Source of the DNA: Amycolatopsis nalaikhensis
GTDB lineage: Bacteria > Actinomycetota > Actinomycetes > Mycobacteriales > Pseudonocardiaceae
Direction: 5' to 3'
DNA length: 64,000 bases
Assembly (NCBI RefSeq): GCF_030264295.1
Contig: NZ_CP127173.1
Location: 69,501 to 133,500 of the forward strand
Of this stretch, positions 1 through 8,282 are shown piece after piece. The notes below the pieces were generated by a model that made no database searches, had not been told where the DNA came from, and saw only the letters and a program-made list of their open reading frames with translations. Position numbers and translations under genes: made by a program. Numbering within the stretch: the first letter of the stretch is position 1; the number at the start of each line of letters is the position of its first letter.

Positions 1-1422
1 CGTCGTGGTTCTGCTCGGCGAGCACGCCGACCAGCCGCGAGACGCCGACGCCGTACGAACCCATCGTGATCCGGATCGGCTTCGAGTCCGGGCCGAGCGC
101 GTCCAGCTCGAACGCGTCCGCGTACTTGCGGCCGAGCTGGAAGATGTGCCCGATCTCGATGCCGCGCGCGGCGACCAGGGTGCCCTGGCCGTCGGGCGAC
201 GCGTCGCCCTCGCGGACCTCGGCGGCCTCGATGGTGCCGTCCGGGGTGAAGTCGCGGCCCGCGAGCAGGTCGACGACGTGGTGGTCGACCTTGTCGGCCC
301 CGGTGACCCAGGCGGTGCCGGGGACGATCCGGGGGTCGGCGAGGTAGCGCACGCCGTTGTCCTGCAGCGCCTTCGGGCCGATGTAGCCCTTGACCAGGAA
401 CGGGTTCTTCGCGAAGTCGGCCTCTTCGAGCAGCGCGACCTCGGCGGGCTCCAGCGACGCCTCGAGGCGCTTCATGTCCACTTCGCGGTCACCCGGGACC
501 GCGACGCAGACCAGCTCCCACTCCTTCGCACCCGGCTGACGCGTCTTGAGCATGACGTTCTTCAGCGTGTCGGCAGCGGTGAAGGTGCGGCCCAGGTTCG
601 CGTTGTTCAGGAAGTTGACCAGCGTCTCGATGGTCGGCGTGTTCGGCGTGTGGTGCACCTGCGCCTCGGGGCGGCCTTCGATCGGCTGCGCGGGCGGCGC
701 GGGCGTCACGACGGCTTCGACGTTCGCCGCGTAGCCCGACTCGGTGCTGCGGACGTAGGTGTCCTCGCCCGTCTCGGCGACGGCGAGGAACTCTTCGGAC
801 GCCGAGCCGCCCATCGCGCCCGACGTCGCCTTGACCACGACGTACTCGAGGCCGAGCCGGTCGAACAGCTTCGTGTACGCCTCGCGGTGGGCCTGGTAGG
901 AGCGCTCGAGGCCCTCGTCGTCCAGGTCGAAGGAGTACGAGTCCTTCATGACGAACTCGCGGCCGCGCAGGATGCCGGCGCGGGGCGCGCCTCGTCGCGG
1001 TACTTCGTCTGGATCTGGTACAGCGTGACCGGGTAGTCGCGGTACGAGCTGTACTCGCCCTTCACGGTGAGCGTGAAGAGCTCTTCGTGCGTCGGGCCGA
1101 GCAGGTAGTCGGCGCCCTTGCGGTCCTTCAGGCGGAACAGGCTGTCGCCGTACTCGGTCCAGCGGCCGGTGGCCTCGTAGGGCTCCTTCGGCAGCAACGC
1201 GGGGAACTGGATCTCCTGCGCGCCGATCTTGTTCATCTCGTCGCGCACGACGTTCTCGATCCGGCGCAGGACCCGCAGGCCCAGCGGCAGCCAGGAGTAC
1301 CCGCCCGGGGCGACCCGGCGGACGTAGCCGGCGCGTACCAGGAGCCGGTGGCTCGGTACTTCGGCGTCCGCCGGATCCTCGCGCAACGTGCGAAGGAACA
1401 ACGACGAAGTCCTGGTGATCAC
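1..1422 (-). CDS. proS: proline--tRNA ligase, partial and frameshifted as given
   Basis: This class II aminoacyl-tRNA synthetase charges tRNA-Pro in the cytoplasm. The gene runs off the left edge, so the C-terminal anticodon-binding part is missing. The ATG at 1422 begins [17 protein letters not shown], and the first frame is good through KYRDEARP. The frame then breaks at 982-985, where the plus strand has four G; a fifth G would restore it. Beyond the break the shifted frame stays open to the window edge and encodes [22 protein letters not shown] and [19 protein letters not shown]. These are typical of the bacterial enzyme with an inserted editing domain. ProRS is essential, so one base missing from a homopolymer is more likely an error than a real lesion. 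Identity is certain; the break is seen directly; its cause is inferred. Confidence 0.93.
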
Positions 1423-1533
1423 TGCGGGGCTCCCTGCTCCGGGCGGGTGTGAAAGTCCCGCTCAGGGTAGTCAATCCCCCCGCCGTGGCTCCAACGGGTT
1501 ACTCGGCGGCCCGTTTTTGTCGGTGGTGACCGC

Positions 1534-1539
1534 TAGCGT
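1534..1539 (+). promoter_or_regulatory. -10 element of the VOC gene (leaderless start)
   Basis: TAGCGT lies seven bases before the ATG at 1547. This TANNNT plus 6-7 base spacing recurs at many genes in the window and predicts a transcript that begins at or next to the start codon. No Shine-Dalgarno sequence is present. Confidence 0.5.
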
Positions 1540-1546
1540 TCGCGGC

Positions 1547-1903
1547 ATGACAGTTCGCATGGCCATGGTCACGATCGACTGCGCGGATCCGCGCAGGCTG
1601 GCGGAGTTCTGGACGGCGGCGCTCGGTACGACCGTCGCCCAGGACTTCGGGGGCGAGTTCCTGTTCCTCGCCCCACCGGAGGGCGGGCTCTCGCTGGGGC
1701 TGCAGCGGGTGCCCGAGCCACGCGCGGGCAAGAACAGGGTCCACATCGACCTCGGGTCCGAAGACCGGGAACAGGAGGTGAAGAGACTGGTCGGGCTGGG
1801 CGCGACCGAGCTGGGCGAGCACGAGGTGCCCGGCTTCGCGTGGACGGTCCTGGCCGATCCGGAGGGCAACGAGTTCTGCGTCTCCGGGTCGCGGCACGAG
1901 TAG
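1547..1903 (+). CDS. VOC family protein (glyoxalase-like)
   Basis: This is a 118-residue single-module vicinal oxygen chelate fold protein of the glyoxalase-like type. It opens MTVRMAMVTIDCADPRRLAEFW, the usual first strand and helix (SADPERLAEFW-like), and ends FAWTVLADPEGNEFCV, the usual last strand of the family. Proteins of this type include bleomycin-binding relatives and many enzymes of unknown substrate, so no reaction can be named. The start at 1547 is chosen because it sits seven bases after a TAGCGT -10 hexamer and begins the conserved fold; the longer open frame upstream overlaps the proS promoter region. It is divergent from proS and monocistronic or followed by the dehydrogenase gene 35 bases downstream. 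Confidence 0.85.
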   Translation: MTVRMAMVTIDCADPRRLAEFWTAALGTTVAQDFGGEFLFLAPPEGGLSLGLQRVPEPRAGKNRVHIDLGSEDREQEVKRLVGLGATELGEHEVPGFAWTVLADPEGNEFCVSGSRHE

Positions 1904-1938
1904 CCGCCGCGCGGGTGGCGCTCGGGTAGAAAGGCGGC

Positions 1939-2841
1939 ATGAGCGCTCGCGTACTGCTGCCGTGGACCGACATCGAGGTGCCGGAGGGGATCGAGGCCGC
2001 GTTTTACGACGGTCTTGGCGCGCCTCCGCCGGACCTCGACGCCGTCGAGTTCTACGTGCTGCCGTACGACCGCGGGCCGGAGCCACCGAAGCTGATCAAG
2101 GAACTGCCCTCGTTGCGCGTGGTGCAGTCCCTGTCGGCCGGGGTGGAGACACTGGTCCCGCTGCTGCCCGGCGGCGTCCGCCTGGCCAACGGACGCGGCC
2201 TGCACGACCTGAGCGTCGCCGAGCACGCCCTCGCGCTGATCCACGCGGCCCAGCGTGACCTGCCCCGCTGGTTCACCCAGCAGACGCGCGGCGAGTGGGT
2301 CCGCGAGCACACGCGGTCGCTCGCGGACAGCCGGGTGCTGCTGGTCGGCTACGGCTCGATCGGGCAGGCGATCGAGCGGCAGCTGCTGGCGGCCGAGGCG
2401 GTCGTGACGCGGGTGGCGAGCCGGGCCCGGCCCGGCGACGCGGTGCACAGCGTCGCCGAGCTGCCCGGCCTGCTGCCCGCGGCCGACATCGTGGTGCTGG
2501 TCCTGCCCGACACCCCGGCGACGCGCGGCCTGCTCGGCGCCCCCGAGCTGGCCGCGCTTCCGGACGACGCCCTGGTCGTCAACGTCGGCCGCGGCACGGC
2601 GGTGCGGACGGAAGCCCTCCTGGCGGAGACGGCCAGTGGGCGGCTCCGCGCTGCCCTCGACGTGACGGACCCGGAGCCGCTGCCGAGCGACCATCCACTG
2701 TGGACGACGCCGGGCGTGGTCATCACCCCGCACATCGCGGGCGGGTCGGCCTCGTTCTATCCGCGCGCCAAGAAGCTCGCGGCCGAGCAGCTGCGGAGGT
2801 ATGTGAAGGGAGAGGAACTGCTCAACCTCGTAGAACGGTGA
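1939..2841 (+). CDS. D-isomer specific 2-hydroxyacid dehydrogenase
   Basis: This 300-residue NAD(P)-dependent dehydrogenase interconverts a 2-keto acid and a D-2-hydroxy acid; its physiological substrate cannot be read from the sequence. The Rossmann motif GYGSIG is at residues 137-142. The catalytic triad of the family is present: Arg218 in NVGRGT, Glu246 in DPEP and His265 in TPHIAGG. The length is slightly shorter than the usual 310-330. The ATG at 1939 follows AAAGG at a short distance and a TAGAAA hexamer, so either a weak ribosome binding site or a leaderless start could serve. Its last 20 bases overlap the convergent DUF397 gene. Confidence 0.92.
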   Translation: MSARVLLPWTDIEVPEGIEAAFYDGLGAPPPDLDAVEFYVLPYDRGPEPPKLIKELPSLRVVQSLSAGVETLVPLLPGGVRLANGRGLHDLSVAEHALALIHAAQRDLPRWFTQQTRGEWVREHTRSLADSRVLLVGYGSIGQAIERQLLAAEAVVTRVASRARPGDAVHSVAELPGLLPAADIVVLVLPDTPATRGLLGAPELAALPDDALVVNVGRGTAVRTEALLAETASGRLRAALDVTDPEPLPSDHPLWTTPGVVITPHIAGGSASFYPRAKKLAAEQLRRYVKGEELLNLVER

Positions 2842-2992
2842 GCGCGGCGGCCCACGCGGCGCGGGAGACGGTCAGGTGGCCGTGCTCCCGGGCCTTCGTG
2901 TCCCGGATGCCGACGGAGCGGTCAAGCCTGACCTCGACGCAGTTGGATTCGGCACCGCTGTAACTCGCCTTGCGCCAGATCTTGGTGCTCAC
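2822..2992 (-). CDS. DUF397 domain protein
   Basis: This 56-residue DUF397 protein has the family signature WRKASYSGAESNCVEV followed by VGIRDTK and ends LTVSRAAWAAALTVLR. DUF397 proteins typically sit directly downstream of an XRE regulator with a DUF5753 domain, as here, and the pair acts in actinobacterial development or antibiotic control, the small partner perhaps as antagonist of the regulator. I chose the GTG at 2992 because GGGAGG lies seven bases upstream and because the conserved domain starts five residues later; the longer frame from 3052 would run back into the regulator. It lies 16 bases beyond the regulator's stop, and the two are almost certainly co-transcribed. Confidence 0.85.
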   Translation of the reverse strand: MSTKIWRKASYSGAESNCVEVRLDRSVGIRDTKAREHGHLTVSRAAWAAALTVLRG

Positions 2993-3008
2993 GCCGAGGC
3001 CTCCCGGG

Positions 3009-3842
3009 CTATCGCGCGACCTCCCGAAGCCGGGTTCGGGTGTCGTCTTCACTCAGTGCCTTGCCAGCCAGGATCTTAGCCTGTTTCCGGTAGCTGCGAA
3101 CGACACCATCCTCGTGGAGGAACGCGGTGGCATGCGAGTTTTCCAGGTGCACGATCGGCGGCAGCGAGGCGAATTCGTACAGGATGAAAGACCCCATCAG
3201 CCCGCGGTGGTAACCGATGTTCGCGGGCACGATCCGCAGTGAGATGTTCGGCCGCTCCATCATCGCGAGCAGGTGATCGACCTGGTCCGACATCACGTCG
3301 GGCCCGCCGATCTCCTCGCGGATCGCGATTTCGCCCACCAGCGCGATGAGCCGGACCGGATCCGTGCGGGTGAGCACCCGCTGCCGGTTCAACCGCGCGA
3401 CCAACCTGGCGTCGGCCTGCGCCAGATCGATTTCCGAATTGCTCAGGATCGCCCGCGCGTAGTCCGGGGTCTGCAGGAGTCCCGGCACGATCGCGAGTTC
3501 CCAGTTGGTGATCGCCGTGGCTGTGCGCTCGTATTCGAGAATACCGGATAATGCGGGCGGGAGGTCGGCCGGGTTCGCGTCGAGCCAGTTGTCGTCCTTG
3601 GCTCGCTTCGCCAGGCGCATCAGGCGGTCGTAGGTCGCGTCGTCGACCCGCATCGCCCCGAGCAGGCGCGCGATGTCTTCCGGGCGGGGAACCCGTTGTC
3701 CCTTCTCCCACGCCGACAACAACTGCGGCAGGATTCCCACCATCCGCGCGAGTTCGCGAAGTCCTTTACCGCGTGCTTCGCGTACTTCGCGCAGCGAAGC
3801 GGCCAATGCTCTCGCACCCGGGGACGCGGAATTCGGCTTCAT
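3009..3842 (-). CDS. XRE family regulator with DUF5753 domain
   Basis: This 277-residue DNA-binding protein has an N-terminal Cro/C1-type helix-turn-helix at about residues 16-65 (LRELARMVGILPQLLSAWEKGQ) followed by a DUF5753 domain (ITNWELAIVPGLLQTPDYARAIL through DGVVRSYRKQAKIL). This architecture is one of the large actinobacterial families paired with DUF397 genes. The ATG at 3842 is preceded by TACCAT six bases upstream, suggesting a leaderless message. The pair DUF5753-XRE plus DUF397 is transcribed leftward. The target genes cannot be deduced; autoregulation is usual in the family. Confidence 0.9.
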   Translation of the reverse strand: MKPNSASPGARALAASLREVREARGKGLRELARMVGILPQLLSAWEKGQRVPRPEDIARLLGAMRVDDATYDRLMRLAKRAKDDNWLDANPADLPPALSGILEYERTATAITNWELAIVPGLLQTPDYARAILSNSEIDLAQADARLVARLNRQRVLTRTDPVRLIALVGEIAIREEIGGPDVMSDQVDHLLAMMERPNISLRIVPANIGYHRGLMGSFILYEFASLPPIVHLENSHATAFLHEDGVVRSYRKQAKILAGKALSEDDTRTRLREVAR

Positions 3843-3848
3843 GAGGCG

Positions 3849-3854
3849 ATGGTA
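3849..3854 (-). promoter_or_regulatory. -10 element of the XRE gene (leaderless start)
   Basis: Read on the minus strand this is TACCAT, ending six bases before the ATG at 3842. There is no ribosome binding site in the gap. Confidence 0.4.
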
Positions 3855-3897
3855 CGAACACCGTCCATTCCCCGATCGGCGGTGGGCCGTCCCATTT

Positions 3898-4851
3898 TCA
3901 GGACAGGACGTAAACGTGCCATTCGTCGTCGACGCGATATCCGCACCGCTCGTACACGCCCAGTGCGCGGGTGGCGTTGTCGACGTCGACGTTCAGGGCC
4001 GATCGGTCGAATCCCGCCGCCTTCGCCGCTTTCAGCGTGTGACCGAGCAGGCCCGACGCCACGCCGCGGCCGCGCAACGCCGTCCGCGTTCCCACCCAGC
4101 TGGCGTAGTGCTCGCGGATGCCCGTCACCGCGGCCTCCGACGCGTAGAAGTGGCTCAGCACGAATGCCAGCACCTTGTCGCCGTCGAGGATGAGGTACGA
4201 CAGGTCCGGGCGGAAGTCCTTCGAGCCCGTCACGAGGTGACGCCAGGCGGCCGGCTCGTAGACCGTACTGCCCCAGTGGTCGGCGAAGGTGTCGTTGCGG
4301 GCGTCGAGCACCGCGAGGTCGTACTTGAAGTCGAACGGCACCACCTCGAACCCCTCGGGCAGGGGCGGCTGCGCCGGCAGCGGGTCGAGGCCGACGCGCA
4401 TGGTCACCATTGTCCGCGCGTGGCGGTACCCCGCGTCGGCGAGGACGCCCGCGATCCAGCGCTCGTTCTGGTGCTGGCTGTGGTGCAGCTCGAGCGGGGC
4501 GTCCGGGAAGGCGCGCTCGTGGACTTCGCGGGCCGTGCGCGCGAACCACTCGATCAGGTGAGCGCCGACTGCGTCGGTCCGGTGGTCCGGGTGGACCACG
4601 GACTGGATCCGGACCATGTGCACCGGATTGGCGGCGTCCCGGCGGCGGATGAGGGCGTAGCCGACCAGCCGGTCGCCCGCCCAGGCACCGACCGTGGCGC
4701 GGGGAAGGTCGACGTTCGGCGCTTCCAGCTCTTCCCGAAGGTCCTCGTCGGTGAAGTGGTCGCCCGTGCGGTCGACCTCCTCGGCGGCCGCGTACAGCCG
4801 GGTGAGCTCCGGGACGTCGTCGAGGGTCAACGGGCGCCAGGTCAGGTCCAT
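3898..4851 (-). CDS. GNAT acetyltransferase with two GNAT domains
   Basis: This 317-residue protein consists of two GCN5-related N-acetyltransferase domains in tandem. The C-terminal one carries the acetyl-CoA loop as LRGRGVASGLLGHTLKAA and ends in the ALGVYERCGYRV strand-helix seen in functional GNATs. The N-terminal half (DLTWRPLTLDDVPELTRLY) is more degenerate. The layout resembles mycothiol synthase and related duplicated GNATs, but nothing here proves that substrate. The ATG at 4851 lies six bases after a TAGCCT hexamer, so it probably has no leader. It is divergent from the yaaA-like gene, with 55 bases between the starts. Confidence 0.85.
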   Translation of the reverse strand: MDLTWRPLTLDDVPELTRLYAAAEEVDRTGDHFTDEDLREELEAPNVDLPRATVGAWAGDRLVGYALIRRRDAANPVHMVRIQSVVHPDHRTDAVGAHLIEWFARTAREVHERAFPDAPLELHHSQHQNERWIAGVLADAGYRHARTMVTMRVGLDPLPAQPPLPEGFEVVPFDFKYDLAVLDARNDTFADHWGSTVYEPAAWRHLVTGSKDFRPDLSYLILDGDKVLAFVLSHFYASEAAVTGIREHYASWVGTRTALRGRGVASGLLGHTLKAAKAAGFDRSALNVDVDNATRALGVYERCGYRVDDEWHVYVLS

Positions 4852-4857
4852 GCCGGG

Positions 4858-4863
4858 AGGCTA
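4858..4863 (-). promoter_or_regulatory. -10 element of the double-GNAT gene (leaderless start)
   Basis: On the minus strand this reads TAGCCT and ends six bases before the ATG at 4851. Confidence 0.45.
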
Positions 4864-4894
4864 GGCCGGGCGGCACGGACCGCGCACCCCGATT

Positions 4895-4900
4895 TACGCT
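4895..4900 (+). promoter_or_regulatory. -10 element of the yaaA-like gene (leaderless start)
   Basis: TACGCT ends six bases before the GTG at 4907. It fixes the GTG as the start, since no other initiator fits. Confidence 0.5.
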
Positions 4901-4906
4901 CAGGGG

Positions 4907-5653
4907 GTGCTGGTGCTCCTGCCCCCTTCCGAGACCAAGGCCGACGGCGGCCGCGGCGGTCCGCTCGACCTCGACGCCCTGTCGTTCCCCGAGCTGAACC
5001 CGACGCGCGCGAAGCTCGCCGACGCGCTCGCCGACCTGGCCACCGACGTCCCGGCGAGCATCGAGGCGCTGGGCATCACCGAGCGTCAGACCGGCGAGGT
5101 CGCGCGCAACGCGGCGCTGTGGACGTCGCCGACGATGCCCGCGCTGCGCCGCTACACGGGCGTCCTCTACGACGCGCTGGACGTCAAGAGCTTCACGCGG
5201 GCCGGGCTGGAGAAGGCGCACCGGCGGCTGGCGGTGACGTCGTCGCTGTTCGGCGTCGTGTCGGCGACGGACCCGATCCCGGCGTACCGGCTTTCGGGAG
5301 GGAACGCGCTGCCGTCGATCGGGACCGTGCGCGGCCTCTGGAAGCCGGTGCTCGAGCCGGTGCTGCGGCAGGTGGAGGGCCTGGTCGTCGACCTGCGCTC
5401 GGGCACGTACTCGGCGTTCGCGAAGCTGCGCCCGGACGCCGTGGTGGTCCGGGTGGTGACGGAGAACGACAAGGGCGAGCGCGTGACCGTCAGCCACTTC
5501 AACAAGGCGTACAAGGGCCGGCTGGCGCGGGTGCTGGCGACGACCCGCGCCGAACCGTCCACAGTGGACCAGCTGGCCAAGGTGATCCGCCGTGCGGGCC
5601 TGACGGTCGAGCGCACCGGCGAGCACGCGCTCGACCTCGTGACCGAAGGCTGA
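4907..5653 (+). CDS. yaaA: YaaA family peroxide stress protein
   Basis: This 248-residue member of the YaaA/UPF0246 family starts with the signature MLVLLPPSETKADGG and carries the internal motifs YTGVLYDAL and FNKAYKGRLAR. In E. coli YaaA lowers free iron during hydrogen peroxide stress and has been shown to bind DNA; whether the actinobacterial branch does the same is untested to my knowledge. The GTG start is fixed by a -10 hexamer six bases upstream and by the conserved N-terminus. The length matches the family. It converges with the FAD oxidoreductase gene with a 10-base gap. Confidence 0.88.
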   Translation: MLVLLPPSETKADGGRGGPLDLDALSFPELNPTRAKLADALADLATDVPASIEALGITERQTGEVARNAALWTSPTMPALRRYTGVLYDALDVKSFTRAGLEKAHRRLAVTSSLFGVVSATDPIPAYRLSGGNALPSIGTVRGLWKPVLEPVLRQVEGLVVDLRSGTYSAFAKLRPDAVVVRVVTENDKGERVTVSHFNKAYKGRLARVLATTRAEPSTVDQLAKVIRRAGLTVERTGEHALDLVTEG

Positions 5654-5663
5654 CCGCGCCCGC

Positions 5664-6734
5664 TCAGAAGCGGTCCGGGGCGAACGGGCTCAGGTCGAAG
5701 CCCGGGTCCTCCCCCAGCGCGACCTCGGCGATGAGCTTCCCCGCGAAGGGCGCGTTCGTCAGCCCACCGGCGCCGAAGCCCGTCGAGACCGCCAGCCCCG
5801 GGCGTAGCCGCCCCAGGATCGGCAAGCCGTCCGGCGTGCCCGGGCGGAAGCCCACACGTGTCTCCGCCAGCGTCGCGTCGGCCAGCCCCGGCGCCACCGT
5901 CAGCGCGTTGTCCAGCACCTCGCGCTGACCCGCCGCCGTCACGCGGTAGTCGAAGCCCGCCTCCGCCTCGCGGGTCGCGCCCGCCACCACCCGGCCGCCG
6001 CCGAAGGCCAGCAGGTAGTGGCTCGTGCGCGGCAGGACCACCGGCCACGCCGCCGTTTCCGTGTCCGGCAGGTCGAAGTGGCTGATCTGGCCGCGGTGGG
6101 GCGTCACCGGCAGGTCGATCCCCAGCGGCGCCAGCAGCTCGCGGCTCCACGCGCCCGCCGCCACCACGACGCTGTCGGCCTCCAGCGGGCCGGAGGGGGC
6201 CACGACCGTGCCGTCGGCGCGGAACGCGACCTCGCCCTCGACGAACTTCGCGCCCCGGCGCTCGGCGCCCGTCAGGAAGGCGGCGCGCAGGAGGTGCCCG
6301 TCGACGCGGCCCGCGCCCGCCAGGTGCACCGCGCCCAGCCCTGGCGCCAGCGCCGGGAACAGCTCGCGGGCCTGGGCCGGGTCGAGCCGCCGGATCTCGC
6401 CGATCTCCGGCGCGTCCGCGGCTCGCCGGGTCAGCCGCTCCTCCGCCTCGGCCAGCTCGGCTTCGTCGGCGGAGACGATCATCCCGCCGACGACCTCGAA
6501 CGACGACCCCGGCAGCTCTTCGGTGAACTCGCGGTAGTAGCGGCCGGCGGCCGCCGCGAGCGGGTACACGGCGTCCTCCCAGCGGGACGTCCACGGGCTG
6601 ACGATCCCCGCGCCCGCCTCGGTGGCCGTCCCCGGGCGGGCCGCGTCCGCCACCACCACCTCCGCGCCCCGGCCCGCCAGGTGCCAGGCCGTCGCCGCGC
6701 CGCCGATTCCGCTTCCGATCACGAGCACTCGCAT
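5664..6734 (-). CDS. FAD-dependent oxidoreductase (DAO family)
   Basis: This 356-residue flavoenzyme of the D-amino acid oxidase/glycine oxidase family opens with the dinucleotide-binding motif MRVLVIGSGIGGAATAWHL (GxGxxG) and an acidic end to the second strand. It continues with GAGIVSPWTSRWEDA, the VVAAGAWSREL segment, and the C-terminal GFRPGTPDGLPILGR and STGFGAGGLTNAP motifs that close over the flavin. It probably oxidises an amine or amino acid; no thi genes lie nearby to argue for ThiO. The ATG at 6734 is chosen because the Rossmann strand starts there; a CAGGGT hexamer lies seven bases upstream. Confidence 0.88.
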   Translation of the reverse strand: MRVLVIGSGIGGAATAWHLAGRGAEVVVADAARPGTATEAGAGIVSPWTSRWEDAVYPLAAAAGRYYREFTEELPGSSFEVVGGMIVSADEAELAEAEERLTRRAADAPEIGEIRRLDPAQARELFPALAPGLGAVHLAGAGRVDGHLLRAAFLTGAERRGAKFVEGEVAFRADGTVVAPSGPLEADSVVVAAGAWSRELLAPLGIDLPVTPHRGQISHFDLPDTETAAWPVVLPRTSHYLLAFGGGRVVAGATREAEAGFDYRVTAAGQREVLDNALTVAPGLADATLAETRVGFRPGTPDGLPILGRLRPGLAVSTGFGAGGLTNAPFAGKLIAEVALGEDPGFDLSPFAPDRF

Positions 6735-6805
6735 GTCCCCCACCCTGCCCGAAAGTGCCGCGCCCGGGCCAACGACATTGCGCCGCGGGCCCGGCCGGTC
6801 GGTCG

Positions 6806-6811
6806 TATGCT
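6806..6811 (+). promoter_or_regulatory. -10 element of the SUFU-domain gene (leaderless start)
   Basis: TATGCT ends seven bases before the ATG at 6819. It argues for this ATG over the ATG at 6807, which lies inside the hexamer region. Confidence 0.5.
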
Positions 6812-6818
6812 GCGCGCC

Positions 6819-7373
6819 ATGCCGAGCCGTGCCGAGCGGTATGTCGCCCATCTCGACACCCTGACCGGGACCACCGAGCCCCGGCTGCAGCCGATCGCGT
6901 CGACCCATCCCGGGCTCGACGACGTCATCGCCTTCGTCTACGCCGACGAGCCCGAGCCGCGCTACCTGACCGGCGCGACCTACGGCCTCTCGCTCGCCGA
7001 GCACCCCGACTGGCACGGCATGAAACCGGAGCTGTGGATCAGTGTCCGCTCCGACGACCCGATCTGGGCGCTCGCCATCGGCTACCTCGCCGAGCAGCTG
7101 CGCGGCACGTGCCCGTTCGTCTGGGGCGACACGATCGACTTCGGCGAGCCGATCGCGCCGGAGTCCGCCATGACCGCGTTCGCCGTCTCGGCGCCCGCGG
7201 GGCTCGACGCGCACCAGTACACGCTGATCGACGTCGGCGGCGCGCCGATCAGCATCGCCGGCTGCTACCCCGTGCACGACACCGAGCGGAAGTACATCCG
7301 CGAGCACGGCATCGACGCGTTCTGGCAGCTGGACTGGGACCTCTACGACGTCCGCCGCCCGCCGGTGGTCTGA
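6819..7373 (+). CDS. suppressor of fused (SUFU) domain protein
   Basis: This 184-residue protein matches the bacterial SUFU-domain pattern: HPGLDDVIAFVY, TGATYGLSLAEHPDW, PELWISVRSDDPIWALAIGYLAEQLRG and FGEPIAPES, ending FWQLDWDLYDVRRP. The domain is named for the eukaryotic Hedgehog regulator, but bacterial versions are often immunity-like or of unknown role. No toxin gene is adjacent. Its 3' end overlaps the convergent LysR gene by 31 bases. Confidence 0.82.
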   Translation: MPSRAERYVAHLDTLTGTTEPRLQPIASTHPGLDDVIAFVYADEPEPRYLTGATYGLSLAEHPDWHGMKPELWISVRSDDPIWALAIGYLAEQLRGTCPFVWGDTIDFGEPIAPESAMTAFAVSAPAGLDAHQYTLIDVGGAPISIAGCYPVHDTERKYIREHGIDAFWQLDWDLYDVRRPPVV

Positions 7374-8200
7374 TACGCGGCCGTCGCGAGTGCCGCGAAC
7401 GACCGGACCAGCGGCGTCTCCCGCTTCCACGCGACGACCACCGGGCTCGGCGCCAGGTCGGTGACCGGGACGACGGCCAGCCCGTCCGGCGGCCGGTGCC
7501 CGAGCGGCATCAGCCCGACGGTGCCGTTCCAGAGGACGGCCTGCAGGCACTCCTGCACGGCCCGCACGACGGGCCCTTCGCGCGGCTCGCCGCCGTGCCA
7601 GTACGCCTGCCAGGCCGGGTCGGTGCCGTCCGGGAACCGGAACCAGCGCCGCCCGGCGAGGTCGGCCAGTGCCAGGTTTGCCCGTCCGGCCAACGGGTCG
7701 TCGGCGCGCAGCACCGCGCCCACCGGGTCGGCGCGCAGCTCGTGGACCGTCAGGCCGGTCGCGTCGAACGGCCCGCGCGTCAGGGCGACGTCGACGGCTC
7801 CGGCGCGCAGCCCGCAGGTCGGGTCGGTCAGGTCCGTGTCGCGGACGCGGACTTCGACGTCCGGGTGCTTTTCGCGGTAGGCGTCGGCGAGCCGCGTCGC
7901 ACCCGGGTCGGCACTGTCGCCGAGGATGCCGACGGTCAGCGTCGCGGCACCCGCGACACGCACCCGCGCCCGCTCGGCCTGGTCGAGCAGCGCCCGCGCC
8001 TCGTCCAGCAGGGCCGCCCCGGCCGCGGTGAGCGTGACGCCGGTGGCCGACCGCACGAGCAGGACGGCGCCGACGTCGGCTTCGAGCTGCTTGATCGCGC
8101 GGCTCAGCGGCGGCTGGCTCATGTGCAGCCGCGCGGCGGCCCGGCCGAAGTGGAGTTCTTCGGCGACGGCCACGAAGTACCGCAACGTGCGTAGCTCCAT
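7343..8200 (-). CDS. LysR family transcriptional regulator
   Basis: This 285-residue LysR regulator has an N-terminal winged helix-turn-helix (MELRTLRYFVAVAEELHFGRAAARLHMSQPPLSRAIKQLE is the typical pattern, residues 1-40) and a periplasmic-binding-like effector domain from about residue 85. It is transcribed away from the metallo-hydrolase gene with 82 bases between starts. LysR regulators usually control the divergent neighbour, so the MBL-fold gene is the likely target. A dyad ATCG-N8-CGAT lies at 8234-8249 and could be the recognition site, though its spacing is one base longer than the classic T-N11-A. TATCGT eight bases before the ATG is a possible -10. Confidence 0.9.
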   Translation of the reverse strand: MELRTLRYFVAVAEELHFGRAAARLHMSQPPLSRAIKQLEADVGAVLLVRSATGVTLTAAGAALLDEARALLDQAERARVRVAGAATLTVGILGDSADPGATRLADAYREKHPDVEVRVRDTDLTDPTCGLRAGAVDVALTRGPFDATGLTVHELRADPVGAVLRADDPLAGRANLALADLAGRRWFRFPDGTDPAWQAYWHGGEPREGPVVRAVQECLQAVLWNGTVGLMPLGHRPPDGLAVVPVTDLAPSPVVVAWKRETPLVRSFAALATAAYQTTGGRRTS

Positions 8201-8233
8201 GACCGGCGACGATAGGCGCCCGGTATCGGTGCC

Positions 8234-8249
8234 ACGCGATCGGTCTTGG
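8234..8249. promoter_or_regulatory. possible LysR operator dyad
   Basis: The inverted repeat ATCG-N8-CGAT sits midway between the divergent lysR and MBL-fold genes. It contains T-N12-A rather than the classical T-N11-A. Only four bases per arm match, so chance cannot be excluded. Confidence 0.3.
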
Positions 8250-8282
8250 ACGGCCCGCGCGTCCCGGCGGTGGAATCGGGGC

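Noticed and set aside
5..1036. 343-residue plus-strand ORF over proS
   Set aside because: It is the antisense shadow of proS, rich in Arg, Val and Asp as in GC-rich shadows. It has no motif, and the minus frames encode a conserved enzyme.
3673..5928. 751-residue plus-strand ORF across three genes
   Set aside because: It crosses an XRE regulator, a GNAT and yaaA on both strands and shows low-complexity Arg/Gly/Pro content. No family fits.
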